Positions 39,760-47,724 of a stretch of 64,000 bases of DNA are shown here, piece after piece. Every line of letters begins with the position of its first letter. The first letter of the stretch is position 1. Made by a program: the position numbers and the translations under genes. Location: NCBI RefSeq assembly GCF_004365355.1, contig NZ_SODP01000005.1:368358-432357 (forward strand), read 5' to 3'. The notes beneath the pieces are model-generated. The model was not told the origin of the DNA. It was given only the letters and a program-made list of their open reading frames with translations, and searched no databases. Origin of the DNA: Kribbella pratensis (GTDB lineage Bacteria > Actinomycetota > Actinomycetes > Propionibacteriales > Kribbellaceae).

Positions 39760-41946
39760 TCAGGGGATGGGCTGACGACTTCGCGCGGGATCGACGCCGG
39801 ACTCCGGCGGAGCGTCGGACTGGGGATCTCTGATCGGGATCTGGGCAGGGGCGGTCAGTCGATCGATCGGCGGTGTGGTTGTCTCGCCCCAGATCGCTTG
39901 GTACGCCGCCTCCCGGAACGAGGCCGTCGACCCCTCGTCGACACTGCTCTCACCAGTACTGCTCTGCTTGGCTGACTGCCCTCGCTGAAGCAGCTCACGG
40001 CCCAGCGCAGACCGCCGGATCACCGACGCAACAGCCGCTCTCGCCACAGAACGCTCGGTCGACGGCTGTTCTCCGAGCAGGCGGTCGTTAGTCTCCTGGC
40101 CGGTGGGCATGTGGTCGGGGGATGCCTCGGGTGGGGTGCTGTCGCGTGGTGCCGGCTTGGTTGGGGATTGGTCGGTGGAGGTGGGGTGGCTGTGGTTTTG
40201 GTTGGCTGGGTCGTGATGGGGCGAGGTGTTGGCCGAGGGGTCGTCAGTGGGCGTGGTTGAGCGACGCGCGGCATGAGGTTGTGCCGGGGCGTTCAGGGGT
40301 GTGGGGGTTGGTCTTTGGTGGGGTGGAGGGTCGGCCCAGGTGGGGCGGGACACGTGGACTTTGCCGTTGGTGATGGTGATGGTCCAGTCGCCTGCGTGGA
40401 GGTCGATGTGGTGACGGCGGCAGAGCAGGGCGAGGTTGGAGATCTTGGTTTCGCCGCCGTCGATCCAGGAGATCAAGTGGTGCGCGTCGCATTGGATTGG
40501 TGGGGCACCGCACACTACGCAGCCGCGGTCGCGGGTGTTGAGGGCGCGGCGCATGGCGCGAGTAACTAGGCGCTCGGAGCGTCCGACGTCTAACGGTTCG
40601 GAATTCGTCCCGAGGACCAGTGGGATGACCTTCGCATCGCATGCGAGACGCCGGATCGCGGCTGCCGACAAGCCGTCGCCGTACACCGTGTCCCCGATTG
40701 CGTCTGCGGCGGCCGACTTCAGGTCCTGCAGGTCGATGGTCACCGTGATGTTCGCCTTCGCACCGAACCCCGGCACTTCGCCGCCCCCATCAGACCCACG
40801 GCCGACGCCTGCACCGTCGAGCGTCGCAACACCTACGTCGCGCGTGCTGGCTCCGGTGCTCAAGCGGTTCGGGTCGCTAGTGTCGGTCCTGCCGCTCGCG
40901 CGGCTCGCGTCGCTCGTGTGGGTCGTGCCGCTCGTGGGGTTCGCCTCGCTCGTGTGGGTGCTGCCGCTCGGCCGGTTCGCGTCACCCGTGTCTGTCCTGC
41001 CGCCCGTGCGGTTCGCGTCATTCATGTCGGTCCTGCCGCTCGTGCAGGTTCCGATATCCGTGCTCACCAAGCCGGGAGCTCCGGGCATGTCGCTTGTGCT
41101 GGGCGCACCCGGAGTACGCGGTGTGTGGTGGCGGTCGGCTGACGGCGAGGGCGTGTGGGTGGGGCGAGGGGTGCGTGGGGTGGGGGTGCCTGCGTCTAGG
41201 GCTGTGGCGGCGATGGTGAGGGTGGTGGTCAGGGCGTCGGCTTGGCGCTTTTCGCGGGAGCGGGGGTCTGGTTCGCCGTCGAGGGTTTTGTGGGGGCGGG
41301 CGCCGGCGTGGATGAGGGAGCGGAGGAGTTCGGCGTTTTCGTTGGCGAGGTAGCCGCGGAACTTCACGCCTCGGTCGGCGGTGGTGAGGGTGAGCGTTTC
41401 GCGGGCGAAGGCCTTGTGTTCTTCGGGCTCTGGTCCGTCCGTGTCGAGGAAGTCTCGGATGCGTTGCCCGGCCCCGCGTAGCTCCGAGGGGGAGAGGTAG
41501 CGGGCCAGGCCGATCAGTTCGCGTTCGGCCACGGCGACATCGTCGGCTGGAACCTTTGACGGGACCTGGTTGAGCGCTGACACGATTGCCTCTGCCTGCG
41601 CGGGGCGTAGTACGACCTCTGCGGGTTCGTCGACGTCGGCGTCTGCGGAGTCGGGGTCGGCGTGGGGATCGGGGAGGGCGGCTGATACAGCGTCGTACTT
41701 GGCGAGGGAGCGGGCCAGGCGTACGTCGCGGAGGGCGCGGGATCGGTCCAGGCGGTAGCGGAACTCGAGCAGTTGTGCGGTGTTGTGTGCGCCGATCTCC
41801 TGTGCGTGCTCGAGCACGTCCATCCGGGCGATCAGCTGGAGACGGTACGTTTCGCGGCGGGCGAGGTCAGCATCCAGCCGGTCGAGAGTCGACAGCACTT
41901 CTGCGCCGCTCATCGACCATGCCGGTCGCTCGCCCAACAGTTCCAT
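39760..41946 (-). CDS. DUF222/HNH endonuclease (13E12 family)
   Basis: A 728-residue protein of the mycobacterial REP13E12 type: an N-terminal DUF222 helical domain (SGAEVLSTLDRLDADLARRETYR to about residue 250), a low-complexity linker with five 12-residue repeats, and the HNH nuclease CVVCGAPPIQCDAHHLISWIDGGETKISNLALLCRRHH, whose cysteines form the zinc knuckle. A long Pro/Thr/His-rich tail follows. The family is multicopy in actinobacteria and is suspected to be mobile or a target for phage integration. ATG at 41946 is preferred; 41970 would add eight residues. Confidence 0.92.
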   Translation of the reverse strand: MELLGERPAWSMSGAEVLSTLDRLDADLARRETYRLQLIARMDVLEHAQEIGAHNTAQLLEFRYRLDRSRALRDVRLARSLAKYDAVSAALPDPHADPDSADADVDEPAEVVLRPAQAEAIVSALNQVPSKVPADDVAVAERELIGLARYLSPSELRGAGQRIRDFLDTDGPEPEEHKAFARETLTLTTADRGVKFRGYLANENAELLRSLIHAGARPHKTLDGEPDPRSREKRQADALTTTLTIAATALDAGTPTPRTPRPTHTPSPSADRHHTPRTPGAPSTSDMPGAPGLVSTDIGTCTSGRTDMNDANRTGGRTDTGDANRPSGSTHTSEANPTSGTTHTSDASRASGRTDTSDPNRLSTGASTRDVGVATLDGAGVGRGSDGGGEVPGFGAKANITVTIDLQDLKSAAADAIGDTVYGDGLSAAAIRRLACDAKVIPLVLGTNSEPLDVGRSERLVTRAMRRALNTRDRGCVVCGAPPIQCDAHHLISWIDGGETKISNLALLCRRHHIDLHAGDWTITITNGKVHVSRPTWADPPPHQRPTPTPLNAPAQPHAARRSTTPTDDPSANTSPHHDPANQNHSHPTSTDQSPTKPAPRDSTPPEASPDHMPTGQETNDRLLGEQPSTERSVARAAVASVIRRSALGRELLQRGQSAKQSSTGESSVDEGSTASFREAAYQAIWGETTTPPIDRLTAPAQIPIRDPQSDAPPESGVDPARSRQPIP
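40865..41044. repeat. Five 36-bp in-frame repeats in the HNH gene
   Basis: A 36-bp unit (12 residues such as GRTDTSDPNRLS, GTTHTSDASRAS, GSTHTSEANPTS) is repeated five times in the linker between DUF222 and HNH. The frame is kept throughout. It makes a Thr/Ser/Asp-rich flexible spacer of variable length. Confidence 0.85.
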
Positions 41947-41987
41947 GCCGATGACTCTAGACACGGCCACCGACAGTTCTCAAACAC

Positions 41988-42044
41988 GAAAGCCCTTTAT
42001 TTCAAGGGATTTCGGTTATCCACAGATTTCAATCTGTGGATAAC
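41988..42044. promoter_or_regulatory. Twin AT-rich hairpins with inverted TTATCCACA boxes
   Basis: Two hairpins lie side by side between the HNH start and the end of the GxGYxYP gene. The first pairs GAAAGCCCTT (41988-41997) with AAGGGATTTC (42004-42013), one mismatch. The second is perfect over 13 bp: GTTATCCACAGAT (42015-42027) and its complement (42032-42044) around TTCA. Each arm contains TTATCCACA, the classic DnaA box. The stretch is far more AT-rich than the rest. It could end the GxGYxYP transcript, bind DnaA or serve the HNH element. Confidence 0.6.
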
Positions 42045-42072
42045 TTCGACGTTGTTGCTACTGGCAACGAGC

Positions 42073-43740
42073 CTAGGGCTTGGCGTACTTGCCGACCATG
42101 CGGACCAGGGTGTCGGGCGGGATGACCTTGACGTGTGGGGCCAGGTTGTTGACCACGGACAGGACGTTGTCGACGGACTTGCTCCAGGCGTGCCAGACGA
42201 CGATCGAGTAGCCGGCGGTCGAGTGCGGGTTGCGGGTCGCGGCGTTCAGTTCGGCGGTGACGGATGCTTCGTCGGCGCCGTCGAGGCCGTCCCACAGCAT
42301 GGTGCGGGCCGAGATGACCGGCTTGCCTTCGGACCAGACGACCTTGCCCTTGAGACCGTCGTACCGGGAGTACTCGAGGTAGATCAGGCCGTCGATCTCT
42401 CGGCGCTTGAGGTACGACGACCAGAGGCGGGTGTTCTCGAACGCATCGAAATCGATGATCTGGGCAACCGACAGGTCCGCGCGGCCCATCGCTTTGGCCA
42501 GTGACGCGGTGTGCTTCTCGAGGGCGGCGGTGGGGTAGCGGCTCGGGTACATGTAGCCGCCGCCGGAGGGGCCGACGACCCAGCGGTCCTTCTTGGACTG
42601 TTCGTAGAACCAGCGCATGACTGACGGGGCCAAGTCGATCAGCGAGGGAGAGATGCCCCAGCCGAGGTCGACCTCACCGCGACGGGGGCTGCCGAACCAG
42701 CGCGGGTCGGTCGGGAAGTCGCCGAGCGCCCATTGGATGTTGTCGCCGTCGGTGATCAGGAAGCTCACGTAGTGGGCGTTGGGGTCCGGCGCTGGTTCGA
42801 GGGCCCTCCCCCCACCCCCTCCGCTCTGTGGTCCGTTCGTCGGTTGAGCGGTGGACGTTGCTGGGCGTAGGGCGGGGTCGAACGCGCGGCCTTGTTGCTG
42901 CAGGTGGTCCTCTTGGATTCCTGACAGCACGGACAGGTTGCGTGCGTGGTCGGCGGGCAGGGCTTTTACGCCTGTGCTCGAGTTGACCCCGATGAATGCG
43001 TCTTCGCCGTTCGAGGCGTCGCCCCAGCCGATGACGGTGCCGTCGTCGTCGAGGGCGCTGACTACCTGGGCGCGGAAGTCCGAGTTGCCGTCGAAGAAGG
43101 CGAGCGTCCCCGCCATCGTGACGTAGTCCCGGAGCCGCTCCGGGAAGTCGGCGCGCTGCTCGACCACGACGTCGTGTCGCAGGCGGGGCCAGTACGTCTC
43201 GAACACCCAGCGGTCGTCCTTGTCCCGCACGTCCAGGACTTTGTGCAATCCGTGCTGGATTGCCAGTGCCTCCAAGCTTTCCTCGATTGCCACGGCACCC
43301 GTCACGCCGGCGAGCGTGGTCGCGACGTTGACCGACGGAGTGCCTGTACGGAAGAGAACATATCCGCGGACGCCGGACCGTCCGACGGTTTTCCACAGGT
43401 CTTCGGTCCGGGTGCGGACGCCGTACTGCGACACGAGACCGTCGAGCCAGTGCTGGTAGCCCAAGGTCGGCAGGTTCAGGTACAGGGATTCGCCGCCGCG
43501 TCGCGCCATCAGGCCCTGCAGCGTCGTCGCGAGCGTCCGCTCAGCGGACGACAGTGAGTCTTCGATCAGGACGTTCAGAACCCGCGGTCGCCGGCCTTTG
43601 GGGTACGCCGACGCAACCGATGAGCCGAACGCGAGCGACGGCGCCACTGATGAGAGTGACGGCGAAACAGCCGCCCCGACCCCGACCGCGGCAGTGATGC
43701 CGAGAAGGCGCCGGCGGGAGAGCGCGAAGCGATCGGACAT
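42073..43740 (-). CDS. GxGYxYP-family secreted protein
   Basis: A 555-residue exported protein. The twin-arginine signal SRRRLLG (8-14) plus hydrophobic core precedes the mature part. The signature GPSGGGYMYPSRYP gives the family its name (GxGYxYP); DGDNIQWALGDFP is another conserved stretch. The family is proposed to be carbohydrate-active, possibly a glycoside hydrolase with a TIM barrel, but no activity is established. A Gly-rich loop (about 285-305) interrupts the middle. The twin hairpins follow the stop. A HAD gene lies upstream on the same strand. Confidence 0.85.
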   Translation of the reverse strand: MSDRFALSRRRLLGITAAVGVGAAVSPSLSSVAPSLAFGSSVASAYPKGRRPRVLNVLIEDSLSSAERTLATTLQGLMARRGGESLYLNLPTLGYQHWLDGLVSQYGVRTRTEDLWKTVGRSGVRGYVLFRTGTPSVNVATTLAGVTGAVAIEESLEALAIQHGLHKVLDVRDKDDRWVFETYWPRLRHDVVVEQRADFPERLRDYVTMAGTLAFFDGNSDFRAQVVSALDDDGTVIGWGDASNGEDAFIGVNSSTGVKALPADHARNLSVLSGIQEDHLQQQGRAFDPALRPATSTAQPTNGPQSGGGGGRALEPAPDPNAHYVSFLITDGDNIQWALGDFPTDPRWFGSPRRGEVDLGWGISPSLIDLAPSVMRWFYEQSKKDRWVVGPSGGGYMYPSRYPTAALEKHTASLAKAMGRADLSVAQIIDFDAFENTRLWSSYLKRREIDGLIYLEYSRYDGLKGKVVWSEGKPVISARTMLWDGLDGADEASVTAELNAATRNPHSTAGYSIVVWHAWSKSVDNVLSVVNNLAPHVKVIPPDTLVRMVGKYAKP

Positions 43741-43826
43741 GGAGGCCTCCAGGGAGCGGCTGGTGGATGTCCTTCGTTGTCAACTGACCGGCGACGATGC
43801 CACAGCCGTCACTCCATCACAAGACC

Positions 43827-44447
43827 TCAGGCCGGAATCGGCAGGTCATAACGGCGAAGCAGCTCCGCCAGCGCCGGTACGCCGGCCGACAGGTCGTACA
43901 GCTCCGCCTGTAGTCCGACACTCGAAGCGGCCGCCACATTGGCGACGTTGTCGTCGATGAAGAGCACCGACGAGGCGGGCAGGTCCAGCGAGCCGAGGAT
44001 CGCCCGGAAGTACGCCGGATCCGGCTTGGCCAGCCCGAGATCGCACGAGTAGAACGTCTGGTCGAACCACGCGCCGTAGCCGCGCTCGTCCTGCATGATC
44101 GCCCGCCGGTACGCGTGCTGGTTGGTCGCGAGGTGACAAGCGACACCACTGGACCGCAGCGACCCGATCAGGGAAACCACCTCGGGCTCCGCCGCGAACC
44201 AGCTCCACGCCTGCAGTGCCTCATCGACGGACGCCGGCGAGTTCCACCGGCGCAGTACATCGGCGACCGCGTCCCGGAAGTCGCCCTTCCCGACCAGTGA
44301 AGGCTTCTCGGCGGCCATCAGGTCCGCGACGAACGCGTCTCCGTCCGCGGGGACGAGCGACGTCAGCTGCGCCCACCAATCGGAGGTCGGGCGCTGGAGG
44401 ACGCCATCCGCGTCGAAGAGGACGGCGGTGACGGCACGCATCATCAT
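43827..44447 (-). CDS. HAD-superfamily hydrolase
   Basis: A 206-residue HAD IA hydrolase. Motif I is LFDADGVLQRP, with Asp nucleophile and acid/base Asp; motif II lies in ACHLATNQH; the lysine of motif III in GLAKPDPAYF; motif IV is VLFIDDNVANV. It is of the haloacid dehalogenase/phosphatase type with a helical cap. There are three ATG codons in a row near the start (44447, 44444, 44441). It is divergent from the ABC transporter operon, where a sugar-phosphate phosphatase would fit. Confidence 0.88.
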   Translation of the reverse strand: MMMRAVTAVLFDADGVLQRPTSDWWAQLTSLVPADGDAFVADLMAAEKPSLVGKGDFRDAVADVLRRWNSPASVDEALQAWSWFAAEPEVVSLIGSLRSSGVACHLATNQHAYRRAIMQDERGYGAWFDQTFYSCDLGLAKPDPAYFRAILGSLDLPASSVLFIDDNVANVAAASSVGLQAELYDLSAGVPALAELLRRYDLPIPA

Positions 44448-44566
44448 GAGTCCAATCTTGTCACCGGCACCTTGACCGGTTCAGTCGGTATGCGCTTACC
44501 TAATGGCTACGTAAACATATCTGGACACCTTCCGGCGAAATCCAACAGAAAGCGCCAGGTGAGGCT

Positions 44567-45847
44567 ATGACCTTGAGCAGAAGGCACTTCCTCGCGGTCG
44601 GCGGCTCCGCAGCCGCAGGCGCCGCGGGACTCACCGGCTGCGGCTCCCGCAGCTCACTGGGCGGATCGAACGAGCTCAGCATGTGGACCTGGGTCGGGTC
44701 TGTCAACGACGATCTGATCGCACAGGCGGAGAAGGCGATCCCGGGGTACGACGGCATGAAATTGTCGATGACCCGGATCGGCAGCAACTACAAGACCAAG
44801 GTGCTGACCGCCCTGGCCGGGAAGTCGCTTGTCCCGGACATCGTCGCGATCAACGACGACGTCGCGACGTACTTCCCGAACGCCGACCAGTTCCACGACC
44901 TCAACGACCTCGGCGCGAAGGACCTCGCGAAGGACTTCCTGCCCTGGAAGTGGAAGCTGGGCATCACCCAGACCGGCAAGATGATGGCCTACCCGATGGA
45001 CACCGGGCCGACCGCGCTGTTCTACCGCAGCGATGTCTTCACGAAGGCCGGGATCGACATCGACCCCGCAGCCGTCGCGGAGCTGGCGCCCGACTGGGAC
45101 ACCTTCATCGCGCTCGGTAAGAAGGTCCAGCAGGCCGTGCCCGGCTCGACGATCACCGACAACATCACCGGCATCTACGGCTACCGGATGGCGCAGCAGT
45201 CCAAGCGCTACATGACCGCCGACGGGCAGTACATCGGCGACCAGGACCACGTCCGGGAGGCCTTCGACCTCGCCGTCCGGGTGGTCAAGGAAGGTCTTTC
45301 GGCCAACGCGCAGAACTCGACCGACAAGAACGCCGTCGTCACCAACGGCAAGCTCGTCGCGTACAACGCGGCCGTCTGGTGGGCTCAGCTCGGGCCGAAG
45401 AACGCGGCACCGAAGACCAAGGGACTCTGGCGGGTGACGGCGGCTCCTGGTGGCGCCGGCAACAAGGGCGGGTCCTTCCTGGCGATCACGAAGTACTGCA
45501 AGAACCCGAAGGCGGCGTTCGCGTTCATCAGCTGGCTGGAGTCGGCGAAGAACCAGGCCCAGGCGTTCCTCGACCCGGTGCTGTTCCCGTCCACGCCCGC
45601 GACGTACACGGACAAGACGCTGACCGCGCCCGACCCGTTCTTCGGCGGGCAGCAGATCGTCGACGTGTTCGCGGAGTCGGCCAAGAAGTACCCCGGCGCC
45701 TTCTTCTCGCCGTACGACTCGATTATCGACACGCCCATCAGCTCCGAGCTGGTGAACGTCGAGGCGGCCGGCAAGGACCCGGACCAGGCGTGGGCCGACG
45801 CCCAGCGCCAGGTGCAGCGCGAACTGACCCGAGCGGGGGCGATCTGA
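44567..45847 (+). CDS. ABC sugar-binding lipoprotein
   Basis: A 426-residue extracellular solute-binding protein (family 1, carbohydrate type). The N-terminus MTLSRRHFLAVGGSAAAGAAGLTGC is a twin-arginine lipoprotein signal with lipobox LTGC (lipidated C25), so it folds before export and is anchored outside the membrane. The mature part has the periplasmic-binding fold (MDTGPTALFYRSDVF, FAFISWLESAKN). ATG at 44567 follows AGGTGAGGCT. It is the first gene of a four-gene operon with two permeases and a fused oxidoreductase; no ATPase is present, so a shared MsiK-type ATPase is likely. Confidence 0.93.
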   Translation: MTLSRRHFLAVGGSAAAGAAGLTGCGSRSSLGGSNELSMWTWVGSVNDDLIAQAEKAIPGYDGMKLSMTRIGSNYKTKVLTALAGKSLVPDIVAINDDVATYFPNADQFHDLNDLGAKDLAKDFLPWKWKLGITQTGKMMAYPMDTGPTALFYRSDVFTKAGIDIDPAAVAELAPDWDTFIALGKKVQQAVPGSTITDNITGIYGYRMAQQSKRYMTADGQYIGDQDHVREAFDLAVRVVKEGLSANAQNSTDKNAVVTNGKLVAYNAAVWWAQLGPKNAAPKTKGLWRVTAAPGGAGNKGGSFLAITKYCKNPKAAFAFISWLESAKNQAQAFLDPVLFPSTPATYTDKTLTAPDPFFGGQQIVDVFAESAKKYPGAFFSPYDSIIDTPISSELVNVEAAGKDPDQAWADAQRQVQRELTRAGAI

Positions 45848-45848
45848 C

Positions 45849-46877
45849 ATGGCTGTCACCACCAAACCGGTCACAGCGGTCACGGCAGCGAGCCACGCAA
45901 GCGAGAAGCCGCCGAACAAGTACCGGCAGGCACTGCCGCAGTACCTCGCCGTCTCGCCGTTCTTCATCCTGTTCGCGGTCTTCGGCGCGTTCCCGGTGCT
46001 GTTCTCGATCTGGATCTCGTTCCACTCCTGGGACGGCATCGGCCAGATGAAGTGGGTCGGGCTGGAGCAGTACCACTACCTGCTCACCGATGCGACGTTC
46101 TGGAAGACGATCGGCAACACGCTGATCATCTGGGTGCTGTCCACCGTGCCGATGCTGCTGCTCGCGCTGGTGATCGCCAACGCGCTGCACAACGCGACCC
46201 GGCTCCGCACCTTCTACCGGATCGCGTACTTCATCCCCAACGTCACCTCGGTCGTCGCGATCACCCTCGTGTTCGGCTCGATCTTCAGCAACAACTTCGG
46301 CCTGCTGAACGCATTCCTGCAGTCGATCGGAGTCGGCCAGGTCGCCTGGCTGACCTCGCCGTGGGGCATCAAGATCGCCATCGCGACGATCGTCACCTGG
46401 CGATGGGTCGGCTACAACGCGATCATCTACCTCGCCGGACTCCAGGCGATCTCGGCCGATGTGTACGAGGCCGCGAAGGTGGACGGTGCGAGTCCACGGC
46501 AGACCTTCTGGCGGATCACCGTGCCGATGATGCGGCCGGTCATCCTGTTCACCGCGGTCACCTCGACCATCGGCGGACTCCAGATCTTCACCGAGTCCCG
46601 CGTGCTGTTCGGTGACACCAGCAGCATCGGCGGCCCCGGCGACGCCGGCCTGACCATCGTCTCGTACCTGTACCAGTCGGCGTTCATCAAGAACCAGTTC
46701 GGGTACGGCGCCGCGATCGGCTGGGCTCTGTTCATCCTGATCGTGCTGTTCAGCATCATCAACTGGCGGCTGATCGGCGGCAACGACGACGAACGCCTGA
46801 CCCGACGCGCCGCTCGGCGGGTGGAACGCAAGATCGCAGCCCAGAATGCCAAGAGGGAGGCCGCAGATGTCCATTGA
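45849..46877 (+). CDS. ABC sugar transporter permease (MalF type)
   Basis: A 342-residue inner-membrane permease with about six helices. The EAA loop that docks the ATPase is DVYEAAKVDGASPRQTFWRITVPMM (EAAKVDGAS). A conserved FPVLFSIWISF first helix and C-terminal basic tail are typical of the CUT1 family. The ATG at 45849 lies one base after the binding-protein stop. It forms a heterodimer with the product of the next gene. Confidence 0.94.
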   Translation: MAVTTKPVTAVTAASHASEKPPNKYRQALPQYLAVSPFFILFAVFGAFPVLFSIWISFHSWDGIGQMKWVGLEQYHYLLTDATFWKTIGNTLIIWVLSTVPMLLLALVIANALHNATRLRTFYRIAYFIPNVTSVVAITLVFGSIFSNNFGLLNAFLQSIGVGQVAWLTSPWGIKIAIATIVTWRWVGYNAIIYLAGLQAISADVYEAAKVDGASPRQTFWRITVPMMRPVILFTAVTSTIGGLQIFTESRVLFGDTSSIGGPGDAGLTIVSYLYQSAFIKNQFGYGAAIGWALFILIVLFSIINWRLIGGNDDERLTRRAARRVERKIAAQNAKREAADVH

Positions 46878-47694
46878 GCGCCTACGCACCGCCGTCGGCC
46901 ACGTCGTGCTGATGCTCGGCGTCCTGGTCTCGCTGTTCCCGTTCTACTGGATGGTGGTGATGGCCTCCAACACCACCCCGGACATCTTCACCTACCCGCC
47001 GAAGCTGTGGATCGGATCCCACCTGTTCGAGAACATGGGCAAGGTGCTCGACAACATCGACTTCTTCGGCTCGATGCTGCTCACGCTGATCGCCTCGCTC
47101 GGCGTCACCGTGCTGGTGCTGTTCTTCGACTCGCTCGCCGCGTTCGCCTTCGCGAAGTACGAGTTCCCCGGCCGGAACGTCCTGTTCTCGATCCTGCTCG
47201 CGACGTTCATGATCCCGGCCCAGCTGTCGCTGGTGCCGCAGTTCGTCACGCTCGCCGAGTTCGGCTGGATCGGCTCGCTGAAAGCACTCATCATCCCCGG
47301 CGCCGCGAACGCGTTCGGGATCTTCTGGATGCGTCAGTACGCCAAGGGCGCGATCCCCGACGAACTCATCTCCGCCGCCAAGGTCGACGGCGCCGGGTTC
47401 TTCCGGCAGTACCTCACCGTCGGCCTGCCGGTCCTGCGGCCCGGGCTCGCCTTCCTCGGCATCTTCACGTTCATCAACGTCTGGAACGATTACCTCTGGC
47501 CGCTGATCGTGATGACGGACCCCAACCGCCTCACCCTGCAGGTCGCCCTCGACCAGCTCAACGGCATCTACGGCACCGACTACTCGATGGTGATGGCCGG
47601 CGCCCTGATGAGCGTCGTCCCCCTGATCGGCGTCTTCCTGATCGGCGCGCGCTCGTTCATCGCCGATCTGGCGGCAGGCGCCATGAAATTCTGA
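46867..47694 (+). CDS. ABC sugar transporter permease (MalG type)
   Basis: A 275-residue permease with six helices and the EAA loop ELISAAKVDGAGFFRQYLTVGLPVLRPGLAFLGI. The ATG at 46867 (MSIERLRTAVGHV) overlaps the end of the preceding permease gene by 11 bases and follows GGGAGGCCGCAG. It is the partner of MalF-type subunit 45849-46877. Confidence 0.94.
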   Translation: MSIERLRTAVGHVVLMLGVLVSLFPFYWMVVMASNTTPDIFTYPPKLWIGSHLFENMGKVLDNIDFFGSMLLTLIASLGVTVLVLFFDSLAAFAFAKYEFPGRNVLFSILLATFMIPAQLSLVPQFVTLAEFGWIGSLKALIIPGAANAFGIFWMRQYAKGAIPDELISAAKVDGAGFFRQYLTVGLPVLRPGLAFLGIFTFINVWNDYLWPLIVMTDPNRLTLQVALDQLNGIYGTDYSMVMAGALMSVVPLIGVFLIGARSFIADLAAGAMKF

Positions 47695-47724
47695 CCCAAC
47701 CACACACCAGACACGGGACTCCCT

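Noticed and set aside
42015..42044. Origin of replication from the TTATCCACA pair
   Set aside because: Only two boxes, no dnaA/dnaN nearby, and no cluster of DnaA boxes. The chromosomal origin is unlikely in this core block.
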